A DNA stretch of 57,541 bases from Pelagadaptatus aseana (GCA_040365065.1 BAABNI010000016.1:1-57541); one strand, 5' to 3'. Counted from the first letter of the stretch, positions 44,758 through 53,990 are shown. Notes: a model not told the origin generated them from the letters alone. Translations and numbers: made by a program.

Positions 44758-46097
44758 GAGATCGCCTCCCTGACCGCCGCCACAAACGCCTCACCCCGCG
44801 CCTCAAAGCCACTGAACATATCGAAGCTGGCACAGGCAGGCGACAGCAAAATATCATCATCGACTTGTGCCATAGCCTGCGCCTTAACTACGGCATCGGC
44901 CATATCCACCCCATGGACTATGGGTACCGCGCCGGACACTGCCGCTTCGATCAGACCGGCGTCTTCGCCAATCAGCACCAGACCCCGACACTGTTGCAGA
45001 GGCCCTCTTAAGCCAGAAAAATCGGCGCCCTTACCAACACCGCCAGCAATCAAAACGATTTTGCCACTGGCTTTGGCCAGACCATTCAAGGCCGCCAACG
45101 TGGCCCCCACATTGGTGCCCTTGGAATCGTTGTAATAATTGATGCCATTGGCCTCGGCGACCCACTCACAACGATGCGGCAACCCTTTGAACGCTTTCAG
45201 GGTATCGAGCATGGGCTGCATCTCGAGCCCGGCCGCATGCCCCAACGCCAGTGCCGCCAGAGCATTGTCCAGACTGTGACGGCCAGGCATACGCACTTCC
45301 GATGCGGGCATCAACGCTTTGAATTCAAACGCCAACCACTCCTGTCCACCCTTATTGAGCAAACCAAAGCCATGGCGATCAGGAGCATTCAAGCCGAAGG
45401 ATAGACGCTCCACACCCTCAGCCAGAGGCGGGTTGGTCAGTGGATCGGCGCGATTGACCACCACTTTTTTCGCACCAAAGTAAATTTTCTGCTTGGCACG
45501 GTGGTAGTGCATCAATGAGTCGTAGCGATCCATATGATCTTCTGACACATTCAGCACGGTCGCCACAGCCGCACCCAGGTTATCAATGGTCTCGAGCTGA
45601 AAGCTCGATAATTCCAGCACATACAAGTCGTTGGGCTGCTCGAGCAAATCCAGCACCGGCACACCGATGTTGCCACCCACACCCACCTGCTTGCCGGCTG
45701 CTTTGGCCATCTCTCCCACCAGCGTGGTCACGGTAGACTTGGCATTGGATCCGGTAATCGCAATCACCGGTTCTGTGACCTGGCGCAGAAACAGCTCAAT
45801 ATCGCCCACCAGAGAAACACCTTCCTCGCGAGCCTGAAGCAGAGCGGGCAGCTCGGGACAGATACCCGGGCTCAACACAATTTCTTTTACCGCACACAGA
45901 GTCTCCGGGTTCAGCTCACCCAGTTCATAATTCAGGTTCGGATATTCCTGCAAAATGTCTTGCAAGGCCGGAGGTTGCTCGCGGGTATCAAGCCACACAA
46001 AGGCCTCGCCTTGAGACGATAAATAGCGCGCAACAGAGCGGCCGGTCACTCCCATGCCGACAATCGCTGTTACCTTGTTAGTCGCTATCATGTCCAT
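44754..46097 (-). CDS. murD: UDP-N-acetylmuramoyl-L-alanine-D-glutamate ligase
   Basis: Mur ligase of 447 residues adding D-Glu. N-terminal VTAIVGMGVTGRSVARYL; P-loop TGSNAKSTVT (about 115-124), where Ala replaces the usual Gly before Lys. I recall the same Ala in Pseudomonas MurD, so it is unlikely to be a defect. YNDSKGTNVGAT is the C-terminal substrate site. The ATG at 46097 is kept (GGGA upstream); 46091 is possible. Confidence 0.97.
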   Translation of the reverse strand: MDMIATNKVTAIVGMGVTGRSVARYLSSQGEAFVWLDTREQPPALQDILQEYPNLNYELGELNPETLCAVKEIVLSPGICPELPALLQAREEGVSLVGDIELFLRQVTEPVIAITGSNAKSTVTTLVGEMAKAAGKQVGVGGNIGVPVLDLLEQPNDLYVLELSSFQLETIDNLGAAVATVLNVSEDHMDRYDSLMHYHRAKQKIYFGAKKVVVNRADPLTNPPLAEGVERLSFGLNAPDRHGFGLLNKGGQEWLAFEFKALMPASEVRMPGRHSLDNALAALALGHAAGLEMQPMLDTLKAFKGLPHRCEWVAEANGINYYNDSKGTNVGATLAALNGLAKASGKIVLIAGGVGKGADFSGLRGPLQQCRGLVLIGEDAGLIEAAVSGAVPIVHGVDMADAVVKAQAMAQVDDDILLSPACASFDMFSGFEARGEAFVAAVREAIS

Positions 46098-46145
46098 TCA
46101 GACAATCCCAATACCCTTGCTTATGTTCTGTGCGTTTGTTCGCTG

Positions 46146-47228
46146 TTAACGCAGTTTCAATGTTGCCAGACCAAACAGCACCAGCATCACGGTAATAATC
46201 CAGAAGCGCACAATCACGCGCGGCTCTGGCCAACCTTTTAATTCGTAGTGATGGTGCAACGGCGCCATCCGGAAGATGCGCCTCCCGGTCAACTTGTATG
46301 AAGCTACCTGCAGAATCACCGAGACGGTCTCCATGACAAAAATGCCGCCCATAATAAAGAAGACAATTTCATGGCGGACAATCACCGCAATCACACCCAG
46401 TGCTGCCCCCAGAGCCAACGCACCGACATCCCCCATAAACACCTGAGCGGGGTATGTGTTAAACCATAAAAAGCCCAATCCGGCGCCACCCAGTGCCGCA
46501 CAGAACACCACCAACTCACCGGCGCCGGCGATGTAGGGAATGTGCAAATAGCGGGCAAATTCCGCGTGCCCTACCAGATAAGCGATCACGCCCAGCGCAC
46601 CGCCCACCAGCACGGTTGGCATAATCGCCAGACCATCGAGACCATCGGTCAGGTTCACAGCGTTACTGGAACCCACAATCACAAAATAAGTCAGCACAAT
46701 GAAAAACGGGCCCATATCGATGGCCACGTTTTTAAAGAAAGGCACAATCAATTGAGTCTCTGCCGGCGAGGTCGCCGTGTAATAGAGATACAAGGCCGCA
46801 CCGAGACCGGCCACCGACTGCCAAAAATACTTCCAGCGCGCCGGCAAGCCACGGGAGTTGGATTCAATCACCTTGCGGTAATCGTCCACCCAGCCAACAG
46901 CGGCAAAAATGGCGGTGACAATCAGCACCAACCAGATATAGCGGTTGCTCAAATCACCCCACAACAGGGTGCTGATAAAGATGGAGGCCAGAATCAGGGT
47001 GCCGCCCATCGTTGGTGTACCGGACTTACTCAGGTGGGATTCCGGACCATCGTCTCGCACCGACTGGCCAATCTGCAGTTCGTTGAGCTTGCGAATCATC
47101 CAGGGGCCCAACAACAGCGAGATAGCCAACGCCGTCAACACGCCAAGGATCGCTCTCAGGGTCAGATACTGAAACACCCCGAAGAAGGAAGCGTATTGTT
47201 GCAGATACTCTGCGAGAATCAGGAGCAT
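46146..47228 (-). CDS. mraY: Phospho-MurNAc-pentapeptide transferase MraY
   Basis: Ten-helix membrane enzyme of 360 residues making lipid I on undecaprenyl phosphate. Catalytic Asp motifs: VDDYRKV (about 115), NAVNLTDGLDGLA (about 190) and FMGDVGAL (about 265). The C-terminal MAPLHHHYELKGW is the HHH motif. It starts 1 bp after the murF stop. Confidence 0.98.
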   Translation of the reverse strand: MLLILAEYLQQYASFFGVFQYLTLRAILGVLTALAISLLLGPWMIRKLNELQIGQSVRDDGPESHLSKSGTPTMGGTLILASIFISTLLWGDLSNRYIWLVLIVTAIFAAVGWVDDYRKVIESNSRGLPARWKYFWQSVAGLGAALYLYYTATSPAETQLIVPFFKNVAIDMGPFFIVLTYFVIVGSSNAVNLTDGLDGLAIMPTVLVGGALGVIAYLVGHAEFARYLHIPYIAGAGELVVFCAALGGAGLGFLWFNTYPAQVFMGDVGALALGAALGVIAVIVRHEIVFFIMGGIFVMETVSVILQVASYKLTGRRIFRMAPLHHHYELKGWPEPRVIVRFWIITVMLVLFGLATLKLR

Positions 47229-47229
47229 G

Positions 47230-48633
47230 TCAGTTATCCTCGTTCGTCGTCAGACTTTTCACGACGTCTTCCATGTGGGCACTGCGTGAGCCCTTGATTA
47301 AAATTACCGACTCAGACCAAAGCTGAGACTTCAAAAAATTCTGGGCCTGCTGCTTGTTGGCGAAACGGCGCACGCTCTGATTGGCCGTGGCACCCTCGGC
47401 AAACCCCTCGGCAATCGCCGCGGCGTTATCCGAAACCACCACCAGCGATGGCACACCCAGTCGACGGAGATCCTGCCCCAGCTTGCGCAACGCCTCGAGT
47501 CGGCGCACGCCCAGTTCCGCCAGGTTACCCAGCACCAAAGTGACTTTTTTACCCTGGCGATCGAAGTCCATCAGCACCTGCGCCGCGGCCAGCACCGAAC
47601 CGGGATTGGCGTTATAGCTGTCATCGATCACCAGCAGATCGTCGGACACCCGACGGGCCTGCATGCGACCTTTAACCGCTGTGACCGATTCAAGACCAGT
47701 GACAATGTGCGCCAGCGAGATACCCGCAGCATAGGCACAACAGGCCGCCGCCAGAGCGTTGGCCACATTCTGCTTGCCCATCACAGGCAGACAAACCCGA
47801 CCGGTCTCATCGCCTATGGTCAGATCAAAGGCATAGCCCCCACTGCTTTCCAGGGTCACGTTGCTGGCATAGCAATCACTGTCAGTGGCACTGGTGGAAA
47901 AGCGCATCACCTTAACATCAGGGCGATCCTCTGCCAGCCACTCCAGCCAACCCGGCGCGTAGCGATCGTCCCCATTGACCACAGCCACACCGCCCTGACG
48001 CAGATGGCGATAAATTTTCGATTTTTCTTCGGCCACACCGTCTTCAGAACCAAAGCCCTCAAGATGGGCCGCAGCCACATTGTTCACCAGCGACACCTGC
48101 GGTTGCGCCAGCGAAGCCAGATAATCGATCTCGCCCATGCCACTGGCACCGAGCTCAACCACGGCGTACTCATCACCCGGCTCAATCGCCAGCAGGGTTT
48201 GCGGCGCGCCGATGTGATTGTTCAAATTGCCCCGGGTGACAGCCACCTGACTGTGCTGCTGCAGAATCACCGACAGCATTTCCTTGACGGTGGTTTTGCC
48301 ACAACTGCCGGTCAGGGCCAGCAGTATTCCGGTGTACGCCTCGCGATTGATGCGACCCAGATCACCCAGTGCACGCGTTGTATCAGCGACCAGCAATTGC
48401 GGGGCCTCAACCCCTTCCACCGGATTGCTGACCACGGCGGCCACAGCTCCCTGCGCAATGGCACTGGCGACAAAACGATGGCCATCAAAATTCTCACCCT
48501 TGAGCGCCACAAACAGATCGCCGGACTGAATGGTGCGGGTATCGGTACTGACCCGGGTAAAACTGGCGTCATCACCAATCACCCGGGCACCCATGGGCCC
48601 GGCAACTTGTGACAGAGAGAGAGCCTTGATCAT
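47230..48633 (-). CDS. murF: UDP-MurNAc-tripeptide D-Ala-D-Ala ligase
   Basis: Mur ligase of 467 residues adding the D-Ala-D-Ala dipeptide. STDTRTIQSGDLFVALKG recognises the uridine nucleotide; the P-loop is TGSCGKTTVKEML (about 108-120), with Cys in place of the more common Asn/Ser; DDSYNANPGSV is the C-terminal motif. The start overlaps the murE stop (ATGA). Confidence 0.98.
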   Translation of the reverse strand: MIKALSLSQVAGPMGARVIGDDASFTRVSTDTRTIQSGDLFVALKGENFDGHRFVASAIAQGAVAAVVSNPVEGVEAPQLLVADTTRALGDLGRINREAYTGILLALTGSCGKTTVKEMLSVILQQHSQVAVTRGNLNNHIGAPQTLLAIEPGDEYAVVELGASGMGEIDYLASLAQPQVSLVNNVAAAHLEGFGSEDGVAEEKSKIYRHLRQGGVAVVNGDDRYAPGWLEWLAEDRPDVKVMRFSTSATDSDCYASNVTLESSGGYAFDLTIGDETGRVCLPVMGKQNVANALAAACCAYAAGISLAHIVTGLESVTAVKGRMQARRVSDDLLVIDDSYNANPGSVLAAAQVLMDFDRQGKKVTLVLGNLAELGVRRLEALRKLGQDLRRLGVPSLVVVSDNAAAIAEGFAEGATANQSVRRFANKQQAQNFLKSQLWSESVILIKGSRSAHMEDVVKSLTTNEDN

Positions 48634-50141
48634 GGTTGCGCCTCCATGCGCTTGCGCAGCGCCAACCGGGCACAGGCAAAATCACTGAACGGCAACTTGT
48701 TGTCGCCAACTATCTGATAGTTTTCATGCCCCTTACCGGCCAACAAAACAATATCCCCGGCCCCCGCCTGAGTGATCACCGTTTCAATGGCCTGCGCACG
48801 ATCAACCATAACCGACACTCGCTGCTCGGTCGTAAAACCCTGACGAATCTCTTCTATAATCGCCAGAGGGTCCTCCGAGCGGGGATTATCACTGGTCACC
48901 AGCACCTGATCTGCCAGTGCTTCAGCCAATGCCGCCATCATCGGACGCTTGCCCTGATCGCGGTCACCACCACAGCCGAACAGACACCAGATTTTGCCAC
49001 TGGCGTGCTTTCTCAGAGCCTTCAGGGCGGCACTCAGGGCATCGGGGGTGTGAGCAAAATCCACAACCACCGAAATATCCGAAGCAACCGTTACGGTCTC
49101 CAGTCGGCCTGAGACCGGCTGCAAATCGGCCAGTCGAACAACGATGTCTTCAACTTCGTACCCACAGGCGTATGCCGCGGCAGTTACCGACAGCACATTA
49201 TGCAAATTAAAATCCCCCCACAGCGGGATCCGCACCGGGAATTCCCCCTCAGGCGTGCACAACTGCGCGGTAATACCCTGAGCGTGATAAGCAAGCTCAC
49301 GGGCATAAAAATCTGCCGCCGGATCAAGCAGAGACGTCGTAATGATGTCGCTGTGACAGGCAGAGGCAAACTCATCAAAATAGGCATCATCGCGATTGAG
49401 GACGACCTTCTTCAGCGACGCAAACTTCATCAGCTCACACTTTGCCGCCACATAACTGGCCTCATCACCATGAAAATCCATGTGATCGCGGCTGATGTTG
49501 GTCATCACCGCCACATCAAATTCCAGCGCACTGACGCGCCCCAAAACCAGTGAATGGGAGGACACCTCCGCCACCACCGCTTTGACATCAGCCGCGACAA
49601 AATCCCCCAGAATCTCCTGAAACTGGATGGCATCGGGTGTCGTCATGCCGGTGTAGTTCAATTCCTCGCCCACCCGGCCATAACCCAGGGTTCCGATACT
49701 CGCCACAGCCCCACGACCAGCATCATTGAGACCGCCGAGCAGCTGCGCCAACCACTGACTGCAACTGGTCTTACCATTGGTACCGGTAATACCAACCAGA
49801 GTCACTGCTTTAGAAGGCTGGTTAAAATAGCGCCCCGCCACCTCACTTAGCTGACCGCGCAGATCAGGCACCGACACAATCAGACATCCCTGACGAGTCT
49901 CAAAATCAACCGCAGTCGAATCTGATTCACTTAAAACAAGCGTCGCACCCTGGGCAATGGCGACATCGATAAACGCCCGCCCATCAACCCGGGCACCGGG
50001 CAGCGCCACAAAGCAATCACCAGACCTCAGATCACGACTGTCGAGACACAGGCGTCCAACCACCACATCGGCGTACTGCGCTGCAACAACGTCAGGCAGC
50101 AATTGCGACAAGGTAACCTGCTCTGTAACGGAATAGGCCAT
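48630..50141 (-). CDS. murE: UDP-MurNAc-L-Ala-D-Glu meso-diaminopimelate ligase
   Basis: Mur ligase of 503 residues. P-loop GITGTNGKT (118-126). TSDNPRSEDP contains the DNPR box that marks meso-DAP rather than L-Lys as the added residue, so the peptidoglycan is DAP type. The ATG at 50141 overlaps the ftsI TGA by one base (TGATG); a GTG at 50144 is also in frame. Confidence 0.98.
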   Translation of the reverse strand: MAYSVTEQVTLSQLLPDVVAAQYADVVVGRLCLDSRDLRSGDCFVALPGARVDGRAFIDVAIAQGATLVLSESDSTAVDFETRQGCLIVSVPDLRGQLSEVAGRYFNQPSKAVTLVGITGTNGKTSCSQWLAQLLGGLNDAGRGAVASIGTLGYGRVGEELNYTGMTTPDAIQFQEILGDFVAADVKAVVAEVSSHSLVLGRVSALEFDVAVMTNISRDHMDFHGDEASYVAAKCELMKFASLKKVVLNRDDAYFDEFASACHSDIITTSLLDPAADFYARELAYHAQGITAQLCTPEGEFPVRIPLWGDFNLHNVLSVTAAAYACGYEVEDIVVRLADLQPVSGRLETVTVASDISVVVDFAHTPDALSAALKALRKHASGKIWCLFGCGGDRDQGKRPMMAALAEALADQVLVTSDNPRSEDPLAIIEEIRQGFTTEQRVSVMVDRAQAIETVITQAGAGDIVLLAGKGHENYQIVGDNKLPFSDFACARLALRKRMEAQP

Positions 50142-51865
50142 CACGTCCAGGGCCTCCCTGTTGCGGCGGCCACACTGATCTGAGGCGGCACATTCATCAG
50201 CCGCAGCGCAGACTCCGCCACCCGGGAGAAAACCGGGGCGGCCACTTCACCGCCGTAATACTTGCCGCTCTTGGGGTCATCCACCACAACCACCGCCACC
50301 ACCCTTGGCGCTTCAGCCGGAGCCATGCCGGCAAAGATGGAGATGTACTGATCGTCGGCATAGCCCTCAGCCGTCACCTTGTGAGCCGTACCGGTTTTAC
50401 CCGCTACCGGATAACTGGCAATTTGCGCCTGCTTGCCGGTACCACCTGGCAATACTACGGTTTTCAGCATATCGATAATCTGGCGACTGACCCGGGCAGA
50501 CACCACACGCTCGCCGGGCACTGGCTCATCGTGGCGCAGCAGTGAAACCGGTTTTCTCATACCGTGATTAGCGATCACCGCATAGGCCTGCGCCAACTGC
50601 AATGGCGTGACACTCATGCCGTAACCAAAGGCAAAGTTGGCCCGCTCAATTCGAGTCCAGCGGGATTTATTGGGCAGCACACCAATGCGTTCACCGGGAA
50701 AACCAATGGCGGTACCCTGCCCCAACCCCATCCGGAAATAGATATCGCGAATCGTGTCCAACTCAAGATCCAGCGCCAGCTTGCTGATACCCACCTGACT
50801 GGACTTGGTAATCACCTTGGTCAGATCGATCTTGCCGTAATTGATGGGGTCGAGCAGTGTTTTGTTATCAATATGAATGTAACCGGGACTGGTATCGATA
50901 ACCGTTCCGGGGCGATAGCGACCAGTCTCCAGCGCTGCCATCACCGTCAAGGGCTTCATGGTTGAGCCCGGCTCAAACTGATCGGTAATGGCACGATTGC
51001 GCAACGATGCCACCCGGATGCGAGCCCGATCATTGGGGTTATAGGCGGGCTGATTGGCCATGGCCAGCACCTCGCCGGTTTTCACATCCAGCAACACCAC
51101 CGATCCGGCCGCAGCCGAATGCTCAGCCACCGCTCGCTTCAGCTCCCGATGCGCCACATACTGCATGCGCAAATCGATGCTCAGCCGTATGTCCTGCCCG
51201 GGCTTGGGCGCCTGCACCAACCCGGCATCCTTGATCACATGACCCTTAAGATCCTTAATTAAACGCTTGGACCCGGCCTGCCCCTGCAGCCACTCATCAA
51301 AGGCCAGCTCCAGCCCTTCCTGACCCTTGTCATCAATATTGGTAAAGCCAACCACATGGGCTGCCACCTCACCCGCCGGATAGAAGCGCTGATACTCGCG
51401 ACGACCGTAGACCCCGGGCAAGCGCTGAGCGAGAATTTGCTGCGCCTGATCCGGCGCCATATTGCGTTTGAGGTACATAAATTCGCGACTGGCGTACTGC
51501 GCTATCTTATTTGCCAGCGAGTCACGCTCCACCCCCAACTGCCCGGCCAGAGCCTGCAAATCAGCCACACTGCCCGACCACTCCTGAGGATTGAGCCACA
51601 ATGTCTGCAACGGCGTACTGACAGCCAGAGGTTCGCCATTGCGATCGGTGATCACACCGCGATGGGCTGCCAAACCCTCAATACGGACCGTACGCGCATT
51701 GCCCTGCCCCTGCAGAAATTCAAAACCGCGATCCTTGCCCGGCACCACTTGCAACAGCGCAACATGCCACAACAACAACAAAACCAGCGCGCACAGCAGC
51801 ACCAACACCAGCGCAAAACGCCAGCGTGGTACCGTCACAGTCTCTGCTGCCTTGTTATTTTTCAC
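50141..51865 (-). CDS. ftsI: Septal transpeptidase FtsI (PBP3)
   Basis: Class B PBP of 574 residues. One N-terminal membrane helix (about 17-40), a pedestal domain, then the transpeptidase domain. Active-site Ser is in STMK (301-304) and the KTG box is at 490-492 (AGKTGTAHKV). The SxN box reads S-S-Q (355-357, in TKSSQVGISK) rather than the S-S-N I expect from E. coli and Pseudomonas. The protein crosslinks septal peptidoglycan with FtsW. It overlaps ftsL and murE by a few bases. Confidence 0.98.
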   Translation of the reverse strand: MKNNKAAETVTVPRWRFALVLVLLCALVLLLLWHVALLQVVPGKDRGFEFLQGQGNARTVRIEGLAAHRGVITDRNGEPLAVSTPLQTLWLNPQEWSGSVADLQALAGQLGVERDSLANKIAQYASREFMYLKRNMAPDQAQQILAQRLPGVYGRREYQRFYPAGEVAAHVVGFTNIDDKGQEGLELAFDEWLQGQAGSKRLIKDLKGHVIKDAGLVQAPKPGQDIRLSIDLRMQYVAHRELKRAVAEHSAAAGSVVLLDVKTGEVLAMANQPAYNPNDRARIRVASLRNRAITDQFEPGSTMKPLTVMAALETGRYRPGTVIDTSPGYIHIDNKTLLDPINYGKIDLTKVITKSSQVGISKLALDLELDTIRDIYFRMGLGQGTAIGFPGERIGVLPNKSRWTRIERANFAFGYGMSVTPLQLAQAYAVIANHGMRKPVSLLRHDEPVPGERVVSARVSRQIIDMLKTVVLPGGTGKQAQIASYPVAGKTGTAHKVTAEGYADDQYISIFAGMAPAEAPRVVAVVVVDDPKSGKYYGGEVAAPVFSRVAESALRLMNVPPQISVAAATGRPWT

Positions 51866-52140
51866 GGTTTAACCATCACCAATTGCTCCCCCTGAGGAAG
51901 CGTCATATTCAATTTTTCAGAGGCCACAGCCTCGATACGCCCATAAGCCGACCAGGTACTCTGCTCCAGCAGATAGCGACCCCAATCGACGTGCAATTGC
52001 GCCGCCTCGCGCCGCAAAACCTCCAGTTGATCCAATCGGCTCCGGGATTTATGGCTGACCGACACAACCGCCAGCGCACTCACCAGAACCAACCCCCACA
52101 ACACCGCGACAGCTACAACCCGCTTATTGAGCATCACCAC
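51862..52140 (-). CDS. ftsL: Cell division protein FtsL
   Basis: Small bitopic protein of 92 residues. The membrane helix (about 7-28, VVAVAVLWGLVLVSALAVV) is followed by a periplasmic coiled coil with leucine-zipper spacing (RLDQLEVLRREAAQLHVDW). It partners FtsB and FtsQ. Identification rests on size, topology and position between rsmH and ftsI, since FtsL sequences diverge quickly. Confidence 0.93.
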   Translation of the reverse strand: MVMLNKRVVAVAVLWGLVLVSALAVVSVSHKSRSRLDQLEVLRREAAQLHVDWGRYLLEQSTWSAYGRIEAVASEKLNMTLPQGEQLVMVKP

Positions 52141-52145
52141 TGTCG

Positions 52146-53075
52146 CTACTGTATTTTTTCAGCCACGCGCATAATGGCACTGCGCGACCGGACATTGACC
52201 GCCACCTCATCAGCGCTGGCCTTTACAGCCTTGCCGACAGACTTAAGCCGCTTATTCAGTTGCGATTCCATCACCGGCACACCTTTGGGCAACACCTGAC
52301 CTCGCTCATGCCGGCGAATAAACCGCTTGACCATGCGATCTTCCAGCGAGTGAAAACTGATCACCACCAAACGACCGCCCGGTTTCAGAACCTCCAGCGC
52401 CTGATCCAGAAACGCTTCCAGATCAGCCAATTCTTCATTGATAAAAATCCGGATTGCCTGAAATGCCCGGGTCGCCGGATGCTTGCCTTTCTCCCAGGCA
52501 GGGTTGGCCTCGGCAACGATATTGGCCAACTGCAACGTTCTCTCTATCGGCTGCTCCTGACGAGCAGACACAATGGCCGCCGCCATCCGTCGAGCGAAAC
52601 GCTCCTCGCCGTAGACTTTCAGCACCCGGGCAATATCCGCCTCTTCCGCACTATTGACCCAATCCGCCGCACTGATACCCGCTTCGGTATTCATGCGCAT
52701 ATCCAGCGGACCATCCTGCAAAAAACTGAAGCCCCGCTCAGCCTCATCCAGCTGTGGCGACGACACCCCGAGATCCACCAGAACACCATCCACGGCACCG
52801 ATCAGATCTCGACCATCAATAAATTGTTGCAACTGAGCAAAAGAGCCATGCTCAATATCAAAGCGCCCATCGTCTTTATTTAATTGCAGGCCAGCCTCAA
52901 TGGCTCTGGGATCCTTATCGATACCCAGCAACCGACCTCGCTCACTCAACCCCTCGAGCACCAGCCGACTGTGACCGCCGCGCCCAAACGTGCCATCAAC
53001 GTAAAAGCCGCTCTCATCCACAACCAGCGCATCCACGGCCTCTTGCAACAGGACCGTAACGTGTTTATCACTCAT
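52146..53075 (-). CDS. rsmH: 16S rRNA (cytosine-1402-N4)-methyltransferase RsmH
   Basis: SAM-dependent methyltransferase of 309 residues (MraW) modifying C1402 of 16S rRNA. YVDGTFGRGGHSRLVL is the SAM motif, DGVLVDLGVSSPQLD the catalytic stretch, and GGRLVVISFHSLEDRMVK the conserved C-terminal block. The ATG at 53075 (MSDKHVTVLL) fits the family; a GTG at 53084 is in frame. Confidence 0.98.
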   Translation of the reverse strand: MSDKHVTVLLQEAVDALVVDESGFYVDGTFGRGGHSRLVLEGLSERGRLLGIDKDPRAIEAGLQLNKDDGRFDIEHGSFAQLQQFIDGRDLIGAVDGVLVDLGVSSPQLDEAERGFSFLQDGPLDMRMNTEAGISAADWVNSAEEADIARVLKVYGEERFARRMAAAIVSARQEQPIERTLQLANIVAEANPAWEKGKHPATRAFQAIRIFINEELADLEAFLDQALEVLKPGGRLVVISFHSLEDRMVKRFIRRHERGQVLPKGVPVMESQLNKRLKSVGKAVKASADEVAVNVRSRSAIMRVAEKIQ

Positions 53076-53086
53076 GGCGTTCACTC

Positions 53087-53545
53087 TTACAGCGACAGCG
53101 ACAGCATTTCGGCGGGCATTTCATCATCGTCATCCGCCTCGTCCAGCCAGGCCGCCCAGCGTGTCTCACTCCACAGCTCCAGCTTGTTACCCTGACCAAT
53201 CAACATCAATTTTTTATCCAGCCCCGCGTATTCGCGCAGCGTCGGTGGCACCAGCACCCGGCCATTACCATCCATCTCCAATGGTGTGGCATGCCCCATC
53301 AGCAAACGCTGAGTGCGCTGAGCCTTTTTATTAAAGGTGGGAAGAGCCTGAATCTTGGGCAGAATTTCCTGCCACTCAGGCTCTGGATATACCCACAAAC
53401 ATCGCTCTCCCCCTTGGGTATCGGGATTCACAGTAATCACAATCTTTCCCGCACAGGCATCCGCCAGCGTTTCGCGAATGCGCGCCGGTATCGCCATACG
53501 CCCTTTGGCGTCCATGCTGATTGAATGACTACCTAGTAAGTGCAC
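53087..53545 (-). CDS. mraZ: Transcriptional regulator MraZ
   Basis: Protein of 152 residues with two SpoVT/AbrB-like swapped-hairpin units. The first is SISMDAKGRMAIPARIRETL, the second ATPLEMDGNGRVLVPPTLRE; both carry the DxKGR / DxNGR turn. MraZ forms a ring and represses the dcw operon by binding GTGG-type repeats; four such boxes lie about 40 bp upstream. The start is GTG at 53545 with GGGGGAA just before it; the first ATG, at residue 11, would remove the first strand. Confidence 0.96.
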   Translation of the reverse strand: MHLLGSHSISMDAKGRMAIPARIRETLADACAGKIVITVNPDTQGGERCLWVYPEPEWQEILPKIQALPTFNKKAQRTQRLLMGHATPLEMDGNGRVLVPPTLREYAGLDKKLMLIGQGNKLELWSETRWAAWLDEADDDDEMPAEMLSLSL

Positions 53546-53582
53546 CTTTCCCCCGAATTGCGCAGCTGTACGTGATTAAAAA

Positions 53583-53618
53583 TCCCACTATTACCCACAT
53601 ATATCCACTTTTTCCCAC
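53583..53618 (-). promoter_or_regulatory. MraZ operator: four boxes at 10-bp period
   Basis: Read on the minus strand the boxes are GTGGGA, GTGGAT, GTGGGT and GTGGGA (complements of 53613-53618, 53603-53608, 53593-53598 and 53583-53588), each separated by 4 AT-rich bases. This is the known MraZ-binding pattern. The boxes begin about where transcription should start, so bound MraZ would block the promoter. Confidence 0.9.
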
Positions 53619-53624
53619 ACCGCC

Positions 53625-53652
53625 ACTATAAATCTGCACAATGCAAAGTCAA
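53625..53652 (-). promoter_or_regulatory. Promoter of the mraZ/dcw cluster
   Basis: On the minus strand TTGACT (-35, complement of 53647-53652), a 16-bp spacer, and TATAGT (-10, complement of 53625-53630). Both hexamers are 5/6 to consensus. The predicted start falls at the edge of the MraZ boxes. Confidence 0.8.
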
Positions 53653-53771
53653 GGACAATTCCGGGGAAAAAAGCGACATCTGGCAGCGATCTGCAGCAAA
53701 CGGGTCGACATCAAGTAAAAAAGGAAAAGTAAATAAATATAAAGAACAACAAAATCAAAGCAATAGAGAGC

Positions 53772-53806
53772 AAACTTAAAGTAACTTCTTAAGTTTGATA
53801 TTTTTT
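53772..53806 (+). terminator. AT-rich hairpin with T-run (possible plus-strand terminator)
   Basis: AAACTTAA (53772-53779) pairs perfectly with TTAAGTTT (53789-53796) and is followed on the plus strand by GATATTTTTT. The stem has only one G-C pair class per arm, so it would be weak. No plus-strand gene lies upstream. Confidence 0.35.
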
Positions 53807-53990
53807 CGGAAAGCAAAAGGATTGCAGATAGAGAAATAAATTATAAGACGACCAGAAAATCGCAAAAGAAACGCTGCGGCAGACCGATAACTTTCAGGCC
53901 ATGAAACCGAAGCGGAGCTCAGAATAACTCAATCTGACCAATATTCAACCCCCGGTCGCGACCGCCCATCAAAAACCGGCGAAGGGTTTA

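Noticed and set aside
44754..46097. Defective P-loop in MurD (Ala instead of Gly before Lys)
   Set aside because: I recall the same residue in Pseudomonas MurD, and the rest of the enzyme is intact, so it is most likely normal variation.
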